Shown here: piece after piece, positions 1 through 5,522 of the stretch | Layout: each line of letters begins with the position of its first letter | Position numbering within the stretch: the stretch's first letter is position 1 | NCBI GenBank assembly: GCA_035650255.1 | Contig: DASRIA010000024.1 | Span: forward strand, 1 to 6,065 | Direction of reading: 5' to 3' | Origin: DASRIA01 sp035650255 | GTDB taxonomy: Bacteria; Actinomycetota; Thermoleophilia; Solirubrobacterales; JBBDJG01 | DNA: 6,065 nucleotides | Made by a program: the position numbers and the translations under genes | Notes under the pieces: generated by a model | What the model saw: only the letters and a program-made list of their open reading frames with translations | Told to the model about the DNA's origin: nothing | Databases searched by the model: none

Positions 1-579
1 TGGCGGCGCGACCCCGATCGCTTCTGGCGCTTCTACGGCGATCGCTTCGCGTCGCTGACGGACAAGCAGCCCAACGAGGCGCACCTCGCGCTGGCCGAGC
101 TGGAGCGGCGCGGGCTGATCAGGGGCGTGATCACGCAGAACATCGACCGCCTGCACCGGGCGGCGGGCACGCAGCGGCTGATCGAGGTGCACGGCTCGAT
201 CGAGTGGAGCGTGTGCCTCCAGTGCGGCGGCAAGGTTGCGCTCGACCGGGTGGTCGAGCAGCTGCGCGCGGACGACGGCGCGCCGGAGTGCGCGTGCTGC
301 TTCACGCCCCTGAAGCCGGACGTGGTGCTGTTCGGCGAGCTGCTGCCGGAGCGCGCGCTGTCCGAGGCGCAGGCGCTGGCGTTGGACGCGGACCTGATGG
401 TGTGCGTCGGCTCGTCGCTCGAGGTCTACCCGGTCGCCGGCCTGCCGGCGATCACGCGCGGGGCCGGCGGACGGCTGGCGCTGGTCACGCAGGGCCCGAC
501 CCCCTACGACGACGAGGCCGAGGTCAAGCTCGGCGGTGACGTCGTGGCGGAGCTGCGGGCGGTGCTCGCCGCGCTGTGA
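1..579 (+). CDS. Sir2-family NAD-dependent protein deacylase, 5' end missing
   Basis: The frame is open from the first base, so the gene begins outside the window; 192 residues are visible against roughly 240-250 for a bacterial sirtuin. The missing part would carry the N-terminal NAD-binding GAG motif. Visible family hallmarks, numbered from base 1, are TQNID (45-49), the catalytic histidine in EVHGS (H64), two zinc-binding cysteine pairs C72/C75 and C97/C100, KPDVVLFGE (105-113), and the second NAD-binding loop GSSLEVYPVAGLP (137-149). Members remove acyl groups from lysines using NAD, giving nicotinamide and O-acyl-ADP-ribose; cytoplasmic targets typically include acyl-CoA synthetases. All visible catalytic and zinc residues are present, so the enzyme should be active. 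The TGA stop overlaps the GTG of the next gene, so the two are probably co-translated. The family is certain; deacetylase versus desuccinylase preference cannot be judged here. Confidence 0.94.
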   Translation, partial: WRRDPDRFWRFYGDRFASLTDKQPNEAHLALAELERRGLIRGVITQNIDRLHRAAGTQRLIEVHGSIEWSVCLQCGGKVALDRVVEQLRADDGAPECACCFTPLKPDVVLFGELLPERALSEAQALALDADLMVCVGSSLEVYPVAGLPAITRGAGGRLALVTQGPTPYDDEAEVKLGGDVVAELRAVLAAL

Positions 580-1739
580 ACCGCATGACCGCCGTGGTGA
601 TTGGCGCGCTGATAGTCGCGCTGGCTGCCATCGGCTTGGTCACCGGAGAGGACGACAGCGAGCAGGAACAGGCGGCCTCCGGCCCATCGATCGAGGCGAT
701 CGCCCGCCGAGTCGAGCGGGTCCGCCAGCTGCGATTCGACCACCTGCCGCGGGTGCGCCACGTGACCGGGGCGCAGGCGCGCGCGTATGGGCTGCGCGAG
801 CTGGACCGCGAGACGAAGCCGCGCGAGGTGGCTGCCGAGGAGCGCCTGCTCAAGCTGCTCGAGCTGCTGCCGCCGCGCGCGAGTTTGCGAGAGCTGGTCG
901 GCAAGACGCTGTCGAGCGAGGTGGGCGGGTTCTACGACCCGCGCAGCGGGACGCTCTCGGTGGTGGGGCAGGGCGGTTCCGGGCTGCTGGCTGAGATCAC
1001 GCTGGCCCACGAGCTCACCCACGCGCTCGAGGACCAGCGCTTCGGGCTGAACGTGACCCCCGGCCAGGGCTTCCGGCGCGACCGCTCGGCGGCCGAGAGC
1101 GCACTCCACGAAGGGAGCGCGACGATCGTGATGGTCGACTACGCGGTGCAGAAGCAGGCCGGCACCGCGAACGTGCCGGCGTCGGTGCGGGCCCAGGCGC
1201 TGAAGGCGCTCGACCAGGCCGCGGTGCCGGCGTCGAGCGGGCTGCCGCGCTACGTGCGCGAGGGGCTGGTCTTCCCGTACGCCGCGGGGGCGCGGCTGAT
1301 CAACCGCCTCCAGGGCGAGGGGGGATGGGCGGCGGTCGACCGCGCGTTCGGCGAGGACGCGCCCGTCTCGACCGAGCAGTTCATGCACCCGGCCAAGTAC
1401 GAGGCGCGCGAGCGGCCCGTGCGCATACGGGTCGGCGCCCCGCCTGGCACACGCCTGGTCGAGCAGGGCGATTTCGGCGAGTTCGACACCGAGCAGCTGC
1501 TGCGGGCGGCGAACGGGCGGCAGCGCTCGGCGGCTGCGGCGGCCGGCTGGGGCGGAGGCGGGTTTGCGCTGTGGCGGCGGGGAGCCCGCTACGGCGTGAC
1601 GCTCCGCTGGACCTGGGACAGCGCCCGGGACGCGCGCGAGTTCGCCGAGGCGTTGCGGCGAACAGCACGGCGGCTGGGCGGCGCGAACGTGAACAGCAGC
1701 GATGGGGGGGTCGAGCTCCAACTCGCCCCACGAACCTGA
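576..1739 (+). CDS. Membrane-anchored HExxH zinc metallopeptidase, function unknown
   Basis: This 387-aa protein has a short N-terminus and one hydrophobic segment (about residues 5-23), followed by an acidic linker (GEDDSEQEQ), so it is probably anchored with its body outside the membrane or released as a lipid-free secreted protein. The zincin signature HELTHALEDQ starts at H145 (ligands H145 and H149, catalytic E146). A conserved-looking HEGSAT follows, with E179 a good third ligand, which is the gluzincin arrangement. Further family-like blocks are GGFYDP (117-122), VFPYAAG (232-238) and STEQFMHPAKY (265-275). I recognise this as a type common in actinobacteria but cannot name a characterised member or substrate. 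GTG at 576 overlaps the Sir2 stop; ATG at 585 is an alternative start three codons downstream and leaves the membrane segment intact. No strong Shine-Dalgarno is evident, consistent with translational coupling to the Sir2 gene. Confidence 0.82.
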   Translation: MNRMTAVVIGALIVALAAIGLVTGEDDSEQEQAASGPSIEAIARRVERVRQLRFDHLPRVRHVTGAQARAYGLRELDRETKPREVAAEERLLKLLELLPPRASLRELVGKTLSSEVGGFYDPRSGTLSVVGQGGSGLLAEITLAHELTHALEDQRFGLNVTPGQGFRRDRSAAESALHEGSATIVMVDYAVQKQAGTANVPASVRAQALKALDQAAVPASSGLPRYVREGLVFPYAAGARLINRLQGEGGWAAVDRAFGEDAPVSTEQFMHPAKYEARERPVRIRVGAPPGTRLVEQGDFGEFDTEQLLRAANGRQRSAAAAAGWGGGGFALWRRGARYGVTLRWTWDSARDAREFAEALRRTARRLGGANVNSSDGGVELQLAPRT

Positions 1740-1781
1740 CGTTTGCCCCCTATTACGGCGTCAAAGTCAGACTCGTGAAAA

Positions 1782-2492
1782 TCAGCCGCCGAGGCGATGC
1801 CTCCGCAACGAGGCCTCCATCCCCTTCACCGCTTCCGTGAGCGCCTGAACCTCGGGACCGCTGAGGTCCCCCAGCAGCGCCGCGTTGGCGGCAAGCCCGA
1901 CCGCCTCGCGGTGCTCCGCGAGCTCGAGCGCCTCCAGCGCCACCCGCGCCTGCAGCGCCGCCTCGCGCGGGCGCCCGGCGTTCAGGTCGGCTCGGGCGCG
2001 CAGCACCAGCTCCTCGGCCACCAGCTGGGCCTCGCGGGCGCCCAGCAGCGCCGCGAAGCGCTCCTCGGGCGACTCCATCGACCGCCTGACCCGCTGCGCT
2101 CCCGGACGCGGCAGCTCCAGCGCCTCGGCGAAGCGCCCGTCGGCCACGGCGTCGCCGGCCCCGTAGCCCACCCGCGCCACGAGCGCCCGGTCGTAGGAGA
2201 GCTCGGCGACGTACGGGTCCGCGGAAGCGGCCCGCCAGACGCGGAGCGCCCGGTTGAGCACGGTGAACGCGGCAGACAGCTCGCCATCGAGAGCCTCCTG
2301 GTCGGCGCGTAGTTCGGCGAGCCAGTCGGCCGGGGACTCGAACGGGTGCGGCCGCACGACCGTCGCGCGGGACGTGGGCACCGGCTCCGGCTCCGCCGCG
2401 TCGACCGCGCGCGGGCGCCGCGTTCGCGCCGGCGCTCCGAGCGTCCCCAGCACCAGCACCGCCTCCACCAGCGCGTCGGGCTCCGAGCGCAC
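1782..2492 (-). CDS. Uncharacterised helical protein, start uncertain
   Basis: I do not recognise this protein. From the GTG at 2492 it is 236 aa, with a Pro/Arg-rich variable stretch (about 20-50) and then mostly alpha-helix rich in Ala, Leu, Arg and Glu. Residues 140-200 look like paired amphipathic helices of a TPR-like or coiled bundle (for example EERFAALLGAREAQLVAEEL). No signal peptide, membrane segment or catalytic motif is seen. The coding signal continues upstream of this GTG: the same frame to about 2561 reads SDQFGFVQLEFGF then LLGPPDGRYL, with 22 of 23 codons ending in G or C. Yet no ATG, GTG or TTG occurs in frame before the TGA at 2685-2687. The real N-terminus is therefore probably upstream and uses an unusual start (CTG at 2535-2537 or ACG at 2568-2570 are possible), or a base error hides it. 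The gene follows the cell-wall hydrolase directly and is probably co-transcribed with it. Confidence 0.65.
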   Translation of the reverse strand: MRSEPDALVEAVLVLGTLGAPARTRRPRAVDAAEPEPVPTSRATVVRPHPFESPADWLAELRADQEALDGELSAAFTVLNRALRVWRAASADPYVAELSYDRALVARVGYGAGDAVADGRFAEALELPRPGAQRVRRSMESPEERFAALLGAREAQLVAEELVLRARADLNAGRPREAALQARVALEALELAEHREAVGLAANAALLGDLSGPEVQALTEAVKGMEASLRRHRLGG

Positions 2493-2574
2493 CAGGTAGC
2501 GCCCGTCGGGCGGGCCCAGCAGGAAGCCGAACTCCAGCTGAACGAAGCCGAACTGGTCGGAGGGGGCCGTCTGC

Positions 2575-4959
2575 CTACTCGCCCGCGTGGGCGTCGCTCG
2601 CGCGCCGGTGCTTGCCGGCCGGCAGCGCGTACTCGGACGGCTTGGTGGGCACGACCGGGTTGTCGAGCTCGCGCAGGCGCGCGATCAGGTCGGTCCACTG
2701 GCCGGGCTTGAGCACCGCCAGCGCCTGCTTGCCGAGCTTCTTGTTGGCCCCGAACATCGGCTTGAACCCGACATGAATGTGATCGGCGTGGTCGCCCATC
2801 GCCATCGTCGCCCCGCCGACCTCGAACAGCGAGATGATCTGGTGCGGCGCGATCGTGCCCTGCAGCAGCATCAGCCTGCGCACGCTCTGGTCGGTGATGC
2901 CGCCCGGCTCCTGGTGACCCAGGATCGGGATGCCGTTGATCTTGGCGATGTCGACCGCGTTGCCGGAGCTGTGGTTCGAGACGTTCCCGGAGGCCGTGTA
3001 GTAGCCGTGGCCGCACTTGAGGGAGGTGACCGTGGGCCGGAGGCCGGAGGCCGCCAGGAACTCGAGCGACGCGAGGACGCGGCGGTCGACCTGGCCGGTG
3101 CGGATGTCGAGCCGGCCGCAGGGATAGATGTCGATGTCTGAGTTCGCCAGCACCCGCCGGGTGAGCGCCTCCTTCGACATCAGCAGCACCTGGCCGATGC
3201 CGGCGTCGTTGACGAGCGCGTTCTTGCCGACCGCGCGATAGATCGCGGTTGCCTCGAGCAGCTTCCACCCGTCGAGGATGGGCTTCGGGTCGATGCGCGG
3301 TGCCCCGCGCCCGGCCGGGCGGATCGCGAAGTTGAGGTGGGGGCCGAGCTTCGAGCCGGGGCCCTCGTCGAGCTTGCCGATGCGACCCAGGACGGTGCCG
3401 CCGATGACCTTCGAGCCCTTCTTGAGGGTCTTGAACTTGACTTGAGACGGCTTGAGCCTCAGCACCTTGGAGAAGTAGACCTTGAAGACCTCGAAGCCGG
3501 CCTCGTCGACGAGCTGGCCGGTCTGCTCCGCGGTGTCGCGGTTGCCGGGCCGGCTCGGGTCGGCGAACAGGCGCTCCTTCTCGACGACCGGCTGCTCGGC
3601 GGCCGCGGGGCCGGCGGCCGAAGCCTCGGCGAACGCAGCCTGGCCGGCGGGGTCCTGCTCACGCTGGCTGCCGGCGCTCGCCGGGCCGTCCGGTGCGGGC
3701 AGGTCCTCCTGGCGCGCCGCGCGCGCCGAGCGGAACTCGTCCTGGGCGCGATGCGAGTCGGAGTTCCTCGGGACCGGGTAGCGCTTCGAGACCTTGCCGA
3801 GGTGCGCGTACGTGTAGCGGTTGCCGTAGACGTCCTGGAGGATGATGAAGCGGCCGAGCTTCTTGCTGACGCCGATCTTCTTGATGACGCCGTCGTTGGT
3901 GGCGATCACGGGAGCGCCGCGGCGCGCGTAGATGTTGATCGACCGGCGGCGGTCGTTCGAGTTCACGATCTTGGCCGCGTTGTGCTCGCGCCGGATCTTC
4001 TTGCCGAGCCGGCGGACGTCGCGCTCGGCGAGGTCGTCCGCGTAACGCGAGCGGGCGTGGACCGGGAAGTGACCCTGCGTGAGCCCGGTGAGAGAACCGA
4101 CGAGGTCGGCCGGCAGACCGGAGATGACACGCGCGCGCATCATCACCGAGTCGACATACCAGTCGGCGTGGTTGTACGCGAAGATCGCGCGACGCAGGTC
4201 GCTGTCGGCGCCGGCTGCCTTCAGGTAACGCGCGGCGGCGAAGATCGCGTCGACGGGGTTGTACGGATCCTTCTGGCCGTCCTTGTTCGCGTCCGTTCCG
4301 TAAGTGCGCCATGAAGAGGGGATGAACTGCATCCACCCGAGCGCGCCGGCGGACGACACGTTCAGGTTGCGGCCGTAGTCCGTCTCGATCTCGTTGATCG
4401 CCGCGAGCACTTCCCAGCGGATGCCGTACTGCGTGCCGGCGGCCTGATAGATCGGAAGCAGGAAGGGCGGGATGCGGAACTTGCTGATGACGAAGTTCGG
4501 AACGCCAACCGGTGCGGGACCGGGCAGGCCGAGTGTCAGCGTCGGGTTGTCGCGGGTCGGCGATCCGTCGGGCCGGCGAATCGCACCGGGCTTCGTCCGC
4601 TTGCGCTTCTTCTTCGGCTCGGCCGCCGGCTCGCCCTCCTCGAGGAACTCGCCCGGCGACTTGCCCGTGTCGGTCTCGGGCTTGTCGGCCGTGTCGTCAC
4701 CGCCGTTGCTCGGCGCGGTCGTCTCGGGGTTCACCGGCCCGCCGTCCTCGACCTTCTGGATCGGCGCGCTCAGTGCCGGCAGCTGGATCGCCTCGGGAGG
4801 CGTCCCCGGTGGCACGTCCACCGTGGTCACGACCTCCTGGCCGCCGACGAGGGTGATCGTGATGGTGCGCAACTCGGCGAGCGCGGGGAACGACGCCAGG
4901 CTGAAGCCGGCGACGAAGAGCGTCACCGTCAGCGCTCCGAAGAGGATCTTCCGCTTCAT
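2575..4959 (-). CDS. Secreted multidomain peptidoglycan hydrolase: lytic transglycosylase, degenerate M23, M15/LAS-like peptidase
   Basis: This 794-aa exported protein starts MKRK, has a hydrophobic core (5-23) and a likely signal peptidase site after ALA at residue 28. A short beta-rich piece (29-60) and a Pro/Glu-rich then basic linker (KKKRKR, 116-121) follow. Residues about 166-278 are an MltB/SLT-type lytic transglycosylase: ETDYG holds the probable catalytic E192, GALGWMQFIPSSW (205-217) is typical, DANKDGQKD (223-231) looks like a calcium-binding loop, and AYNHADWYV closes the domain. Such enzymes cleave the MurNAc-GlcNAc bond. Residues about 332-395 plus 498-548 resemble a LytM/M23 fold (YAHL at 384-387, GPHLNFAI at 539-546), but the usual first His and Asp ligands are absent and HxH is HLN. 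A low-complexity insert (about 397-497) splits it. The C-terminus (about 605-735) has H663-x6-D670 and H727-I-H729, the M15/LAS zinc set, plus C614 and C649 that could form a disulfide. Its role is inferred as wall remodelling during growth, division or spore-like transitions. Confidence 0.92.
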   Translation of the reverse strand: MKRKILFGALTVTLFVAGFSLASFPALAELRTITITLVGGQEVVTTVDVPPGTPPEAIQLPALSAPIQKVEDGGPVNPETTAPSNGGDDTADKPETDTGKSPGEFLEEGEPAAEPKKKRKRTKPGAIRRPDGSPTRDNPTLTLGLPGPAPVGVPNFVISKFRIPPFLLPIYQAAGTQYGIRWEVLAAINEIETDYGRNLNVSSAGALGWMQFIPSSWRTYGTDANKDGQKDPYNPVDAIFAAARYLKAAGADSDLRRAIFAYNHADWYVDSVMMRARVISGLPADLVGSLTGLTQGHFPVHARSRYADDLAERDVRRLGKKIRREHNAAKIVNSNDRRRSINIYARRGAPVIATNDGVIKKIGVSKKLGRFIILQDVYGNRYTYAHLGKVSKRYPVPRNSDSHRAQDEFRSARAARQEDLPAPDGPASAGSQREQDPAGQAAFAEASAAGPAAAEQPVVEKERLFADPSRPGNRDTAEQTGQLVDEAGFEVFKVYFSKVLRLKPSQVKFKTLKKGSKVIGGTVLGRIGKLDEGPGSKLGPHLNFAIRPAGRGAPRIDPKPILDGWKLLEATAIYRAVGKNALVNDAGIGQVLLMSKEALTRRVLANSDIDIYPCGRLDIRTGQVDRRVLASLEFLAASGLRPTVTSLKCGHGYYTASGNVSNHSSGNAVDIAKINGIPILGHQEPGGITDQSVRRLMLLQGTIAPHQIISLFEVGGATMAMGDHADHIHVGFKPMFGANKKLGKQALAVLKPGQWTDLIARLRELDNPVVPTKPSEYALPAGKHRRASDAHAGE

Positions 4960-4982
4960 CCTGTGTAAACCCCGCCTGCCAT
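4956..4982 (-). CDS. Possible 8-codon leader ORF coupled to the hydrolase gene
   Basis: A tiny frame encoding MAGGVYTG and ending in TGA overlaps the hydrolase start as ATGA. The best Shine-Dalgarno in the region, GAGGGAG (bases 4997 down to 4991 on the minus strand), lies 8 nt from this small ORF's ATG. It is about 31 nt from the hydrolase ATG, too far to serve it directly. The hydrolase itself has only a G-rich run (GGCGGGG) ending about 10 nt upstream of its ATG. The arrangement fits ribosomes loading on the leader ORF and re-initiating at the hydrolase start. The frame is also open upstream to a possible start at 5222. The ORF is too short for codon statistics, so this call rests on spacing and overlap only. 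Confidence 0.35.
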   Translation of the reverse strand: MAGGVYTG

Positions 4983-4990
4983 CGCAGGCG
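4973..4990 (-). promoter_or_regulatory. Perfect 7-bp hairpin just upstream of the hydrolase start
   Basis: On the transcript strand CGCCTGC, loop GATG, GCAGGCG forms a perfect 7-bp, GC-rich stem. It ends 13 nt before the hydrolase ATG. The loop contains the ATG of the 8-codon leader ORF, and the 3' arm covers the start of the G-rich run that is the only Shine-Dalgarno-like sequence near the hydrolase start. Folding could block hydrolase translation, and a ribosome on the leader ORF would open it. No poly-U follows, so it is not an intrinsic terminator. Confidence 0.4.
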
Positions 4991-5027
4991 CTCCCTCGAT
5001 TCCCGCACCGGTCTGCGGCGCGAGGAC

Positions 5028-5061
5028 CCTACCGCAAGAAATGCCCACGCTACCTACCGCA
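5028..5061. repeat. Direct repeat CCTACCGCA, two copies 25 bp apart
   Basis: The 9-mer CCTACCGCA occurs at 5028-5036 and 5053-5061, in the presumed 5' leader of the hydrolase gene. Chance is possible in high-GC DNA, but this sits beside other repeat pairs. It could be a binding site for a protein contacting roughly the same DNA face, or part of leader RNA structure. Confidence 0.4.
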
Positions 5062-5074
5062 CCACCGGGTTGCA

Positions 5075-5110
5075 ACGCAGAACTGCGCGCCGCACGCAGG
5101 GAAACTGCGC
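5075..5110. repeat. Two tandem hairpin units built on ACGCAG...AACTGCGC
   Basis: Copy one (5075-5088) reads ACGCAG then AACTGCGC. Copy two (5094-5110) has the same two blocks with GGA inserted between them. Each copy is itself an inverted repeat (CGCAG/CTGCG) with a loop of 2 or 5 nt, and the AACTGCGC blocks are 22 bp apart, about two helical turns. It lies upstream of the hydrolase gene and could act as a DNA operator or as paired stems in its leader RNA. Confidence 0.4.
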
Positions 5111-5126
5111 CAGGGGCAGTCCCCTG
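5111..5126 (-). promoter_or_regulatory. 6-bp GC hairpin in the presumed hydrolase leader
   Basis: CAGGGG, loop CAGT (ACTG on the minus strand), CCCCTG is a perfect 6-bp stem directly next to the AACTGCGC repeats. It has no trailing U-run, so it is not a terminator; with its neighbours it suggests a structured leader. Confidence 0.3.
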
Positions 5127-5154
5127 CCTCGATCTCGATGCCTCCCACGGGGTC

Positions 5155-5160
5155 ATGATA
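5155..5160 (-). promoter_or_regulatory. Possible -10 element of the hydrolase promoter
   Basis: On the minus strand TATCAT sits in the short A+T-rich island AATTATCAT, matching TATAAT at five of six positions. A start near 5148 would give a leader of about 190 nt. No TTGACA-like -35 box lies at 16-18 bp, so this may use another sigma factor or be chance. Confidence 0.22.
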
Positions 5161-5344
5161 ATTGGATCGGCCTGCTGACGCTGTACTTGACGTAAAAACG
5201 CGCACCGCTGCACGAGTTGCACCGGTACGCCCTGGGCATTACATCGTCCCCGCCGGAGCTTGACTTGAGCGCAGCGGCCAGGCGTCAGGGGTTGTGAAAA
5301 GCGGAACTCCGGCAGGGTGGGGAAACGGGCCCGCCAAAAGCACG

Positions 5345-5383
5345 CTCAACCACGCTAACCCTCGAGCACGAGTTGAGGGTTTT
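5345..5383 (+). promoter_or_regulatory. Two mutually exclusive stems resembling an attenuator
   Basis: AACCCTC (5357-5363) pairs with GAGGGTT (5375-5381) as a perfect 7-bp stem that runs into TTTT at 5380-5383, resembling a weak intrinsic terminator. CTCAAC (5345-5350) can instead pair with GTTGAG (5372-5377), using the same GAG bases, so both stems cannot form at once. It lies 140 nt before the phasin-like start on the coding strand. Whether any transcript begins upstream of it is unknown; the U-run is short. Confidence 0.3.
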
Positions 5384-5417
5384 CCGGGCCTCTCCAAGCG
5401 CGTTCGCAACGTCGCCC

Positions 5418-5436
5418 GCAGGCGCCACCCGCCTGC
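5418..5436 (+). promoter_or_regulatory. Perfect 7-bp inverted repeat GCAGGCG/CGCCTGC
   Basis: GCAGGCG (5418-5424), spacer CCACC, CGCCTGC (5430-5436). The arms are the same heptamers as in the hairpin at 4973-4990 near the hydrolase start, in swapped order. It lies about 87 bp before the phasin-like start, so it is either an operator or a leader stem depending on where transcription begins. Confidence 0.35.
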
Positions 5437-5441
5437 TTCGT

Positions 5442-5465
5442 CGATGCGCTAGGTTCCCGATGCGC
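5442..5465. repeat. Direct repeat CGATGCGC flanking TAGGTT
   Basis: CGATGCGC occurs at 5442-5449 and 5458-5465. Between them lies TAGGTT (5450-5455), a weak -10-like hexamer with no matching -35. If it is a promoter, the repeats are placed as an operator would be; the match is modest and could be chance. Confidence 0.22.
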
Positions 5466-5506
5466 CGGGGTGCGCTCGCCCGCGCACGCCAACCCCCACC
5501 CCGCAC

Positions 5507-5513
5507 AAGGGAG
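5507..5513 (+). promoter_or_regulatory. Ribosome-binding site deciding the phasin-like start
   Basis: AAGGGAG lies 9 nt before the ATG at 5523. The same frame is open upstream to 5373, but that part encodes an Arg/Pro/Ala-rich run with no family resemblance, so this site fixes the start at 5523. Confidence 0.7.
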
Positions 5514-5522
5514 CCCACTTAT

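Larger units (their letters stand above)
4960..5522. other. Divergent intergenic region, 563 bp
   Basis: This region separates the leftward hydrolase gene from the rightward phasin-like gene and must hold the promoters of both. Apart from the 8-codon leader ORF, I see no credible gene: other open frames have poor composition and no ribosome-binding site. It is more A+T-rich than its surroundings in places (around 5155-5197 and 5292-5340) and is dense in short inverted and direct repeats, listed separately. No tRNA shape, known riboswitch core or mobile-element end was recognised. The stretch 5161-5340 shows nothing I can assign. Confidence 0.8.

Noticed and set aside
504..1721. Long minus-strand open frame opposite the metallopeptidase
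   Set aside because: It is a high-GC shadow of the metallopeptidase gene; its Arg/Pro/Ala-rich product shows no domain, whereas the plus-strand protein has a clear HExxH family signature.
1738..1768. Bidirectional terminator between the convergent genes
   Set aside because: GAC-g-TTTG can pair with CAAAGTC, but the stem is bulged, the loop is 16 nt and there is no T-run, so it is not convincing.
1982..3268. Long minus-strand frame overlapping the hydrolase and the helical gene
   Set aside because: It is a frame-shifted shadow of both genes with Arg-rich, low-information sequence.
3337..4314. Plus-strand 325-codon open frame
   Set aside because: It is an antisense shadow of the transglycosylase and M23-like domains, with no start signal and a repetitive Leu/Val/Asp/Arg composition.
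4960..5150. c-di-AMP (ydaO-type) riboswitch in the hydrolase leader
   Set aside because: This class often precedes actinobacterial wall hydrolases, but the conserved GGGGUGAA and GACAGCUAAC-like cores are absent on the minus strand.
4956..5222. 88-codon minus-strand ORF as a real gene
   Set aside because: It has no ribosome-binding site at its first start and a poor, Gln/Arg/Ser-rich composition; only its last 8 codons have a plausible initiation site.
5373..5522. N-terminal extension of the phasin-like gene
   Set aside because: The frame is open, but its product is Arg/Pro-rich with no ribosome-binding site, while AAGGGAG is well placed for ATG 5523.
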